A stretch of 64,000 bases of DNA from Zygaena filipendulae (lineage: Eukaryota; Arthropoda; Insecta; Lepidoptera; Zygaenidae): NCBI GenBank assembly GCA_907165275.2, contig OU015670.1, forward strand, positions 6,351,501 through 6,415,500, in the 5' to 3' direction. A program made the translations under genes and the position numbers. How positions within the stretch are numbered: the stretch's first letter is position 1; each line of letters begins with the position of its first letter. The notes under the pieces are model-generated. The model searched no databases and was not told the origin of the DNA. It saw nothing but the letters and a program-made list of their open reading frames with translations. Shown piece after piece: positions 35,601 through 47,600 of this stretch.

Positions 35601-38600
35601 TATGACGTCACGACCTCCCACTCCTAAACTTTAATGGGTTTTATCTAAGTATTTTTTTTCAATAATTCGAAAAAGCACAAAATACGTGTCTATTATTTTT
35701 TCACTAACTGACTAGACTAAATAGAATTTTAATTTTTATACCTTGTCTTCATGCCCATTACAAAAGTAACGCTATACTTAGGAATATATCAATAGTTCAA
35801 TAAGTCGCTCTTTTAACCTAACATCCATACGCTGTGTGACGTGGGACATTACCACACAGCGCCGCCTGGTCCCAAACTAAGCTTAACTAGTACTATCGGT
35901 ACTAGAAAATTACATTGTTTTTTGTTATGTGATTATGGGAATGTTTACCTTAACTTGAGGATCGAACCTGCGACAGCGGGCGTTCAAGTTGCTAGACTAA
36001 CGGTGCTGGCAAAAATTATTATGGTCTAAGATCCCGCTATACAACGACCTTCACCGAGATGCTTATTTAATGAGACGTATTTTTTATGTTATTAAATATG
36101 CCAATAAATATATCCTATATGGGTTGCCTAACAAATTTCAGTCCAGAGTATTTTTAATTAATAATTTAAATTTTTTTTTTTTTTAAACATTGCACCGGTG
36201 TGATTATTCAATAAATTTGATACCAATCGAAAGTTTGAAGCCCTTAGAATATGCAAACGTTAGGTTGCCTATTTTTTTCCGGTCACAACCACGGGTTGCC
36301 AGGTGTAAACAGGTAAATCTATACCTACTAGCATTTTGCAACGGTCTGATTATTGAATCAAACTTAGATAAAATGAAAGATTATTTCATAAGGAACACGG
36401 TGGTATAGGGTTGCCTGCGAAAAATCAGTCCCGAATTACGGTTGTCGAATTTTAAATAATAAAATATCGCTGCGAGTGAATGTGTGTGAGAGAGAGGTCC
36501 CAGACCAACCATCCCATGCGGTAGAAAAGGACGCAGCGTAGCAGCTGTTTAAAGTCCGCCCATTTAAAGAAGGAGAGTGCGCATTCACTCGCAGCGATAT
36601 TTTATTATTTAAAATTCGACAACCGTAATTCGGGACTGATTTTTCGCAGGCAACCCTATACCACCGTGTTCCTTATGAAATAATCTTTCATTTTATCTAA
36701 GTTTGATTCAATAATCAGACCGTTGCAAAATGCTAGTAGGTATAGATTTACCTGTTTACACCTGGCAACCCGTGGTTGTGACCGGAAAAAAATAGGCAAC
36801 CTAACGTTTGCATATTCTAAGGGCTTCAAACTTTCGATTGGTATCAAATTTATTTAATAATCACACCGGTGCAATGTTTAAAAAATTTTTTTTTTTAATT
36901 TATTAATTAAAAATACTCTGGACTGAAATTTGTTAGGCAACCCATATAGGATATATTTATTGGCATATTTAATAACATAAAAAATACGTCTCATTAAATA
37001 AGCATCTCGGTGAAGGTCGTTGTATAGCGGGATCCTATACTATTATTTTATGTATTTTGACAGGAAAAACGAGAGGCCGCCAGGAAGGAAATGGAACGTC
37101 AGTGCCAACTGGAATGGGAGAAGAAGCGGTGAGATAATTAATTTTTAACAATATATTGTATACATATGTATTTATTATTTACATATTAAATGAAATGAAT
37201 GAAAAACACTTTATTGAACACCACACAAACGGTACAAAGACAAAAAAGATATTATTTGAAAACAGAAGTATTAAGTGAGACCAGGCAACCTTCGATTGGA
37301 CACTAGATAGATTTATAGAAGAGAGGAATTTAGATAGGTCAAACTTTAAATTTCCCCTCTTTTTCCTTTCGCTTCGATCAAAATTTTATTTTCTATTTTT
37401 TTTTCTATTTTTTAATTTTTCACAACACACAGATCTACTTGATCCCACAGTAAGCTATTATTAGCTTGTGTCGTGGAAACCAAGCAAACGTGGTATATAC
37501 TACATAGATTTACTTATATATTATAGGTACTATAGATATATATAAACACACCCAGACTGGAAAATGGAACCCTGTGTTCATCACACAAAGTCCACCCCCA
37601 CCGGGAATCGAACCCGGAACCCCTTGATTAGCGGTTAGGCATGGTGACCTCTGCGCCAATCGGGTCGTCAATAGTCCGCGGTGTTGTCAGGACGCGCGAG
37701 CTGGAGGCGATGCGCGCCGAGGAGCAGACGCGCGTGCTCGGGCTGAAGGCGCGCAGCCAGGCGCTGGCGGCCGAGCTGGGCGCGGCGGGCGCGCGCGCCG
37801 GCCACCTCGCGCGCGACATCCGCGACACGCGCACCGCCGTCGCCGCCGCCAAGTGCACCATCGACGGCATGCGGTGAGCGCCGAGCGCCGAGCGCCGAGC
37901 GCGCACCGGACACACGCCCCGAGAGAGACACAACACCACACGATTGAGCGGGCGTCGGGGCTTTTGCACAAATTGTCAGAAATTTTTGTGTGTCTTATAA
38001 GAAAATATTTCTTGTAAGACACGGAAAGAAAATATTTCTTATAAGATAATATTTCTTACTAGTTTTGCCCCGCGTTAATATCAGAGTTCCCGCGGGAATT
38101 CCGTAATAAAAAGTACCCTATGTGTTAATCTGATGTATAAGCTATATTATTGTAAAGTTTCATTTAAATCCATCCACTAGTTTTTGCGGGAAAGAGCAAC
38201 AAACATTCTTCCATCCATACATACATACAAACTTTCGCGTTTATAATATTAGTAGGATAAGACATCCAGTCGCTTTGGTTGTTGTATGGGACCGTAGGTA
38301 TATATTAAACTAAATATCGGATAAGACACGCGCATAGTAATTTTTGTCGGATGCATGTAAGACAATAAAATTTATTTTATGTGCAAAAGGCCTCACTTTA
38401 TAGGACGAAGCATACTTATGTGTCGTGTTGTGTCGCGACACGACACAAGTGTGTTTCACCATGTTTTTGTAGTGGTATAATTAATTAATGATTAATGAAA
38501 AAAAAATTATCAATCTCATGATCATCGCGGTTGAGTAGTTTAAGCGTGAAACCGTAACAAACAAACAAACGCTCACATTCGCATTTATAACATTAGGGAT

Positions 38601-41600
38601 GTTTTCTTTGTATGCAACGAAGTTAGTAAATTAATTTCAGCTTCAACCGTGCGGAGCTTATTTTGTCTTTTTGTCTGTCTGTCCGCGCGTAGGTCGGACC
38701 GCGACGCGAGCATGTCCGAGATGCAGCAGTTGAAGGCGCGCGTGAAGGAGTTAAATGCGAAGCAAATCGCCCTCAATAAAGAGAAAGCAGAGTTGGATGC
38801 TAAGGCAAGTGTTTTTGTACTTGTTAATCCAAGAAAAAAATCGTCAAACAGAGAAGTGTGAGTGAGACAAAACGATGGTGCGGCCGGCAGTTTTCTCTTT
38901 TTATGTTATTCTGATTGACTCGCGTCACAGACTCGCAGAGGTTCGATTCAGTCTCCGTTTTTAAGGTCTCATATTCGCTCTATTATAGCGTGAGTGCAAG
39001 AAATAATAACATTATAAAAATAATCATTTATTTCAGGCAAAAGCTTCAGAAGGAGCCGGCGAAGACGGCAAACTGAACATGATGGAAATCACATTGAAGC
39101 AATTACGCGAGAAGGTAATCAATATAAAGATACACATACGAAATACTAAAAATACGTGGAGAAACGTGTTTTATTTAATTTCACCTAGTTTTCAACCAAT
39201 TTTATACTGTTTCTTTCGAAAAAAAAAAATAGTGATAGTAGCTGAGAATCGCGAATTGTGAGATTGGGTGAAATTCGGTTCGACTTCCTCTCCCACCATT
39301 AACGTCCCACATAATTGAAGAACGCCCCTTACCACGTCTAATTCTGCTCCCCCAATTAGGTGGAGGCGGCCAAAGCGATAGTGGAGACGAAGAAGTCGGA
39401 CCTGGACAGCAACAAGTCGCAGCTGTCGGAGCTGACGACGCGCGTGTCGGAGCTGAGCGACAAGTGCCAGAAGGTGTGGCAGCTGTACGAGCTCAAGAGG
39501 CAGGAATACCTGGAGAGGAAGAGCACCGCGCCCGCCGAGTCCGCCTGGGGGGCCGCCGGTGAGTCTGGGGGTGAATGAGGGATGTCACTTGTCAGGAAAT
39601 GTGAGGTGGCCAATGAGTGGGGTGGGGTGATTATCTGCCAGTTGCAGTTTGCTATCTTTGAGTGTGAGCTTGTCAGTTAGTGGGGAGAGCCAGTGAGTGG
39701 GGGTTGCTATCTGTGTGAGATTGTCAGTAAGTTAGGAGTGCCAGTGAGTGGGGGTTGCTATCTGTGAGTGTGAGATTGTCGGTTAGTGGGGAGTGCCAGT
39801 GAGTGGGGGTTGCTATCTGTGTGAGATTGTCAGTAAGTGAGGAGTGCCAGTGAGTGGGGGTTGCTATCTGTGTGAGATTGTCGGTAAGTGGGGAGTGCCA
39901 GTGAGTGGGGGTTGCTATCTGTGTGAGATTGTCAGTAAGTGAGGAGTGCCAGTGAGTGGGGGTTGCTATCTGTGTGAGATTGTCAGTAAGTTAGGAGTGC
40001 CAGTGAATGGGGGTTGCTATCTGTGAGTGTGAGATTGTCGGTTAGTGGGGATTGCTAGTGAGTGGGGGTTACTATCTGTGTGAGATTGTCAGTAAGTGAG
40101 GAGTGCCAGTGAGTGGGGGTTGCTATCTGTGAGTGTGAGCTTGTCAGTTAGTGGGGATTGCTAGTGAGTGGGGGTTGCTATCTGTGTGAGATTGTCGGTA
40201 AGTGGGGAGTGCCAGTGAGTGGGGGTTTCAGTCTGAGGCGCGGATCTAGGATTTGGTTGAACCGACTGTGTGTCTCTTGTTTATTTTTTTGTATAGTTTT
40301 TCTCGCGATAAACTTGTATGAAGATGAGTACACATTTTCGTTGTAAGCGTGCATAACGTGTTATGAACGCGTCCTGTCCCCAGAGTCGGCGTGGGGCGCG
40401 ACCGAGGCGACGTGGGACACCCCCGCGGCCGGCGAAGACGCGTGGGGCGACGCGCCCGCCACCAATGGTAATATATATACACTACAACGCTAGCGGATTC
40501 CATCGGGAATAACCGAGAATATTCTGTGTCACTCAGGGACACTGGAGCTTTCTGTCGGTGAAAGAATTTTTACAATCGGTACAGTAGTTCCAGAGATTCG
40601 AACACCTACATTCGAACTTAAAAACTTTACCTCTTTACAATATTGACATATTATGGTAAAAGTATAAATAATAGGCATCAGCTATATTATCTAATTCTTA
40701 TTTGTTACATCACTCTGCCTGGGCTGACTTGGGTTATTTGAAGTATCTACTTTAACGATATTTTTATTGGAGTAATCGATATAAAGAAAAAAAATCATAT
40801 TATGTGTAAAATGGTACAACATTAACGGCCGCACTCAGAGTCGACTTTAATGATTACTTAGTTAAGTTTAGATTTTGAAAACAAAACTGCCGCAATCAGA
40901 CAAGTTTAATAAATTAATGTTAATTGGCATTTGATGAGATGTAACTTAATTAGTCAAATGCCATTTAACATTAATTTATTGAACTTGTCTGATTGCGGCA
41001 GTTTTGTTTTAAAAATCTATACTTAAGTAATCATTAAAGTCGACTCCTGAGTGCGGCGGTAAGTCTAACAAAATAGCATGGATCCGACCATAAGTTGACA
41101 GTGGTTTTAGGCGCTATATCCGTCACGTGACAGGCGTTTTACAGTGTTCGTTATTCCAGCTACGGAAGCGATGGCGGCGCCCGCGGGCGGGTCGGCGGGG
41201 GTGGGCGCGGTGGGCGCGGGCGGGGGCGCGCGCTGGCGCTGCGTGTACGAGTTCACGGCGCGCACCCCCGACGAGCTGAGCCTGCAGCCCGGCGACCTGG
41301 TGACTCATTGACCTATATATACTCTGGTCACTGACCTACATAATAAGCATATTAATCTTCTCAGCGACCTCCATAATTCTTGACAATGACCCTATCTTTA
41401 CTTACCTTAAGCTCAATAAGCTAATAATAGTTTACTGTGGGATCAAGTAGATCTGTGTGTTGTGAAACGTGGATTATTATTATTATCTTTACTCTGGTCA
41501 TTAACTTCTAATCTTCTCAACGACCTTCATAATTCATGGCAATGACCCTGTATCTTTATTTATCTTTACTCTGGCCATTGACTTACATGTGATCGGGTCA

Positions 41601-44600
41601 GTGACCTATTTATGCATAATCTTGCCAGTGACCTACATATTTCAGTGTCATCTGTATTCTGGCCATTGATCTACATGTGATCAGGTTATTGACCTACGTA
41701 TAGTATTTAAGTATTAATTAGTATCTACCAAATGTACAATATAATATACTCTGTTAACTTGACGAGGCAGACACGTCTGTAATAGCTTTATCCGCCGTTT
41801 TTTATATAGAATCATGTATTTCCAATGTACAGACATATTTGTTGCGTATTTAATATGTTTTTATCATTCCAACCTCAGGTAAGCGACGCAGTCCCGCCGC
41901 GGGGCGACGCGGAGCCCGGCTGGAGATGGGGAACTGCTAGGGGTAAGCAGAGCATCTTCTAGAATAGAATGCGTTCCCACTCAAATCTATGACATACCAC
42001 AATATGTATTGTTATGTACTATAATACTCACTTTTCACTGTTTAATTATATATTTTTTCGACTTTTAACACCTAAGACAACACCTTTTTCTTCAATAACC
42101 CATGGTAGTCTGGTAGACATCGTAACTATGCGATAAGACCGCCATTTGCTTTCTCTTTTTCTTTAGGAACTGTAATATTGTTATTTTATGTGCAATAAAG
42201 GATTAAATAAATAAAAAATAAATAAATAATGTCAGGTCAGTCCGGCTGGTTCCCGGAATCGTACGTGGAGGACATTAATATGGCCGCCGCGTACGCTGCA
42301 GAGGTCATCGAACCCATGGAGACCAAGACGCAGCTGGAAGGTAGAAAATACTATGTATTTACGTCTTTATTGCTTTGCAAATAGCTTAAACATTTCATAA
42401 TATACAGAATCGTAAAGGTTAGACTAAAACTTAATGTTTTTTTTTGTGATTTGGGAGAGTCGAATACTGAATACTATATTGTCAGTTGCAGTCCACATAT
42501 TTATTATCAGTTCCAGACCATAATTTAAAAACATGAACCCGGACGCGTATTTTCAACAGTTTGAGAAAAATGTTTAAACAGTTTGGGAAAAAATTTCCAA
42601 CAATTTGGGCAAAACTTGTATCAATTTGTTTTATCATATATCAGGCATAGCGGAGGTGCCGGAAGCGGAGATAGCCAACGATTTGGCCGCAGCCATTCCC
42701 ACTGTGGGTGAGTTGACGTCGGTTGTCATTCTGCCCTCTTTTTTTCTCTCTCTTTTGTTGGCCATAGAGTAATAATGTCCCAAGAGTTTCTCGCCCGTCA
42801 TTAGTTTTTTAGAGAACTGGCACATAAACCTTATACACTCATATTACAGTATTTTTTCTTAACTTCACTGTAAAAGAGTCTAGTGGAATAGGTCAATTTT
42901 TTTTTATTATGTTCGTGATGAACTTCAGTATAGTTATGAATGGCAAAAACTGCTAGACGTATCTGGATGGGTTACTTACCTTTTAGATACGTTAGCTTAT
43001 CGCACTTGCCCTTAAGTTTTCGTGAATGTTTTTATTTTTTATTATCAACGGTACAGCAAAAAGTTTTTAAATAAAATCCCAGAACCGCGCAAATAAAACT
43101 TGACAAGCTGATCTTTGTAAAAAATAAAATAAATAAATAAATATTTTTCGTTCTATAAATGTTTTTGTTCAAGTTTCATTCATTCATTCAGTTCATTTTC
43201 GTCCAACGAGTTCTTTTTCGTTCAACGAGTTGTTTTTCGTTCGACGAGTTCTTACGAGTTGTTTTTCGTTCAACGAGTTCTTACGAGTTGTTGTTCGTTC
43301 AACGAGTTCTTACGAGTTGTTTTTCGTTCGACGAGTTGTTTTTCGTTCGACGAGTTGTTTTTCGTTCAACGAGTTGTTTTCCCCGCTCAGAGGGCGGCGA
43401 CTTCTACATCGCCGCGTACCCGTACAACTCGTCGGAGCCGGGCGACCTGGTGTTCGAGGCGGGCGAGCGCATCGAGATCGTGCGCCGCGACGGCGACTGG
43501 TGGACCGGCCGCATCGGGAACAGGTTCGATGCCCGCAGCCGACACAACCATATTTGTAGACTGCGCGGGAAAAAACAATTAATGGAAAAAAATGTTAAAT
43601 AAGAGAAAAACTACTATTCATAGTTTCTTTTATTTTATGCTCTTTTATACAAATATTGATACAAACCATTACCATTTATAAACAATATATTCTAAATGGA
43701 CGCTGATAAGCAATAACATGTTAACCCACAAAATGAAGTTATTGATTCAGAACAATTTATTGAGAGTTAGAGAACGTTTTTTAATTATGTGTTTACTTAC
43801 ATTGTTTAAATATGTAACCAAATACTGAACATAAAAAATTTTACACAAAATGGCGCTATAATTTTAAAATTTTAATTTAACCAAAATTTCTCCAGTGTGG
43901 GTTAACACACTATTGCTTATCTATGTCCAAATATACTTTAGTTTTATATTTTAGTAATTATTTCAAATAGGTCAGTTTCAAAAAAAAGTGACATTAATTG
44001 TTTTTCCCGTAGAGTCTTTATTTGTGGTTAATAAGGGAGTAGTAGTAGTAGGCGCGCGGATACAGGATGTTTACAATATTTTTCGTATGCTCCAAACAGC
44101 CCCCTTAGCCAAGTTGACTATCTATGATCGTTTACGCCATAGAAACTAAGAAACGCATCGTCATGTTACGTGGTACGATCATCAATTGGCATCTTGACCA
44201 AGGGGGCGGTTCCCCAAAACACAACATTTTTTCGTGGTCAAAGTAAAGTGCTTCCGAATGATCGATCGCATAGTTCTATATCAGAAAGTGTGCTATTAGT
44301 ATTAAAAATTCATTAAATTAATGTGCTGTAGAGCGGCAAGCAAAAGTGATTTCTTTCTTTTTAAAGTACGCGGAATTCACGTCACTGTATACTTAGCTAT
44401 AGGATAGAAGAGTATAAACAGTCAAATCAGTGAAAGATAAAATAATAATTCCCAGAACGGGCATCTTCCCGTCCAACTACGTGACCCGCGACCCCACCAC
44501 CGGCGCGGCGGGCGGCTCCGACCCCATCTCCACCATCCCCGAGGCGGCGGAGCCCGCGCCGGAGCCCGAGGAGGCCCCCGCCGCGCCCGCGCCCGCCGCC

Positions 44601-47600
44601 CCGCCCGCCGCCCCGCCCGCCGCCCCGCCCGCCGCCGCGCCCGCGGTCACGGACAGCGTGGCACCCGTCTCGCCGCCCCTGCACGTTGGGGTGAGTTTAG
44701 TCGAGTGCGAGTGACATGGTCTCGGGCTGGAGGTCAGTGACCTGCGTCACTCAAATTCAACATTCAATTCACTTTCACACACAATTCAATTCGCTGTCGG
44801 ATTGGAGGTCAGCGACCTACATCACACAAATTCAATTCACTTTCACAAAATTCAATTCAAATTCAATTCACTGTCGATGACATGCGCTTCGTTCAATAAA
44901 GGAATACCGCTAATCTAGGGAACAGAGACGCACGATGGCAAGTTTAAAAAATCAGTAAGCAAAAAAGCGGTTTTTTGAGTGCTCTCTAAAATACACTACA
45001 GCAATAACTAGATTTGAGGGCAATAAGGCACTCATAAACTGTTGACAGAGAAGAGAATCAAAGTCAAAGTCAAATCCTTTATTCAAATTTGGCCCATAAT
45101 GTGGCTCTTTTTGACGTCAATATAACTACAGCTACCATGACAGCACTCATAAAATATCCACCCCTCACAGCTTAAACCCAGCGTACCCAGCAATAAACTA
45201 CCGTACAGATACAGATACATTAGATACAGAATCAGCACTTTATTAATTTCGTTTTGTGTGCATCGTCAGCAGTTGTTCAAACGCGATAACTATACGACGT
45301 AGGTCAGTGACCACAATGTGATGGTCATTGACCTACATGGTTTTCTTTTGACTCGTCGTTACCGCGCCGCACACATATCCATGCTTGTTATTTTCTTACC
45401 ATCGCAGGAGCAAAAGTCGTCTACGCCGATCTCGTCGGAGGTGGCGGCCATCACGGAGGGCGCGGGCGGCGCGGGCGGCGGCGGCGGCGCGGGCGGCGCG
45501 GGCACGCGGCCCGGCTCGGCGGCGCGGCGCGACTCGGGCCGCGACTCGGCCACCGGCCGGCGCAAGAACGAGATCGCGCAGGCGGTCGCCAACTACACCG
45601 CCACCAGGTGACAAGAGACACCCTGACCACCGGATCAGTTGGCACACGTTTTTTATAGAATAGAATAGAATACACTTTATTTATTTTAATTATTTATTTA
45701 TTTATTATTTATTGCACAGTAAGTACAAATGGCGAACTTAATGCCTTGCGGCAGTCTCTTTATTGTACACCAAAATAATGTTACAGTGTGTTAACAAAAA
45801 CTTACAAATAAAGCCATACAAAAGGCGGTCTTATCGCTTTACTAGCGATCTCTTCCAGACAACCTTTGAGTGGATAGGACAAAAACAGAAATTTATATGT
45901 TGATTTGGTATATATAGGTAGAACAGGAATCTCATAAAGTAGTATCTACTTATACTAATATTATGACGAGGTTACGTTTGTGAATAGGCTATTTGACTTT
46001 TTTTCCTAAATTCTATTTAGTCCGTCAGTTAGATAATAAAAAAATAATGGACACGTATTTTTTGCTTTTTCGTATTAGTGAAAATATACCTGGATAAAGC
46101 GCATTAAAGTTTGGGAGCGGGGGCTCGTAACGTCATACGCAGCTGAAAACTGCGCCTGCTTGTGACGTCACGCGACATTTCGACTCAACGTACTGTCTCC
46201 GTTATTTTTTTGCTTACGTGAAAAAGAAAAAATACGTGTCTAATATTTTTTATGAATTTACACGACGCGACGGGCTTAAAATAAAAAAATAGTCTAATAG
46301 CATATTGACAATTTATGACGTTGCAGAGGGTAATCTCTGGATCTGCTGAACCGATTTTGAAAATTCTTTCACTTAAACGAAGCTACGGGAGTCCTGAGTG
46401 ACATGGGGTACTCTTATTTCGAAATTCCCGTGGGAAATCCGAACCTACCGCGGGGGACGTTTGCTTGGTTCCGTCGATTAACGATAACGACAGAACCGCA
46501 ACTCAAGCACCTCTAAACCTATATTGCGCATCTATATACATTTCTATCACCTCTAGGCTCGCCGCTACGTTGTGGCGGAGCTTGGGGGGGAAACACGAAA
46601 TCAGGGGAGGGGGGGAGTGTCACTTCTTTAGTCTACGTAGTAATAGCTATTATTATATACCAGCGCGGAGCAGCTCTCGCTGCAGAAGGGGCAGCTGCTG
46701 GTGGTCAAGAAGAAAGCGGACAGCGGCTGGTGGGAGGGCGAGCTGCAGGCGAAGGGCCGCAACCGGCAGGTGGGCTGGTTCCCCGCCACGTACGTCAAGG
46801 TGATTGCATTCATTTATATCTAGCTATTTTAACCCGCGTTAATTTAAAAGTTTCCGCGGGAATCACTTCTATATCTTAATGTATAAATCACGTGTCACGT
46901 TGTTTGTCCGCGATGGACTCCGAAACTACTGAACGGATTTTGATAAAATTTTGTAACCAATATGGTCAAACTTAAAAGATAAGATTTTATCCCGCAATTC
47001 TCGCGGGAACTCCGGAATTAATGCGGGGAAGAGCTAATCATCGTAAACTACTATCAGGGGTACAAAGAAGGACTTAGAGTACTTTTTTACCGGAATCCCC
47101 GCGGGAACTCCGAAATTACCGCGGATTAAATCGCGGGAGACAGCTATGACTATTATAAATGCGAAAGTAACTCTGTCTGTCTGTTACGCTTTCACGGCTT
47201 AATGGCTCAACCGATCATCACGAAATTTTGCATACACGTTGTCAGGGGTACAGAAAAGGACATAGGGTACTTTTTATCCTGGTTTCCCGCGGGTACTCCA
47301 AAATTAACGCCAGTGAAATCTCATGAAATTTTGCATATACGTTGTCAGGGGTACAAAGAAGGTACCCTTTATGCATAGGGTACTTTGTATCCCGGAATTC
47401 CTGCGGGATCTCCGAAATTGCCGCGGGTGAAACCGCGGGGAACAGCTAGTTCTGTAATATAAATAACCTATGTCCTTTGTACCCTGAAATCGTGTATACA
47501 AAATGTCATGATGACCGGTTGAGTTAAACAAGCAAATTCGCTTTTATAATATTAGTTAGAAAGAAAAAAAAAGGAGTTTATTGGTCCCCATTTAAAATGT

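Noticed and set aside
36190..36847. Identical 63-72 codon ORFs on both strands
   Set aside because: They are the two arms of the fold-back element and have no start context, neighbours or domain.
39620..40226. CRISPR-like array
   Set aside because: Units are contiguous tandem repeats without unique spacers, in an animal intron.
43159..43602. 100-147 codon ORFs rich in [12 protein letters not shown] repeats
   Set aside because: They translate the intronic tandem repeat in three frames; only 43391-43523 is exon.
44427..45675. Gly/Arg-rich ORFs antisense to intersectin exons 22-23
   Set aside because: Shadows of GC-rich coding sequence for Pro/Ala/Gly-rich linkers.
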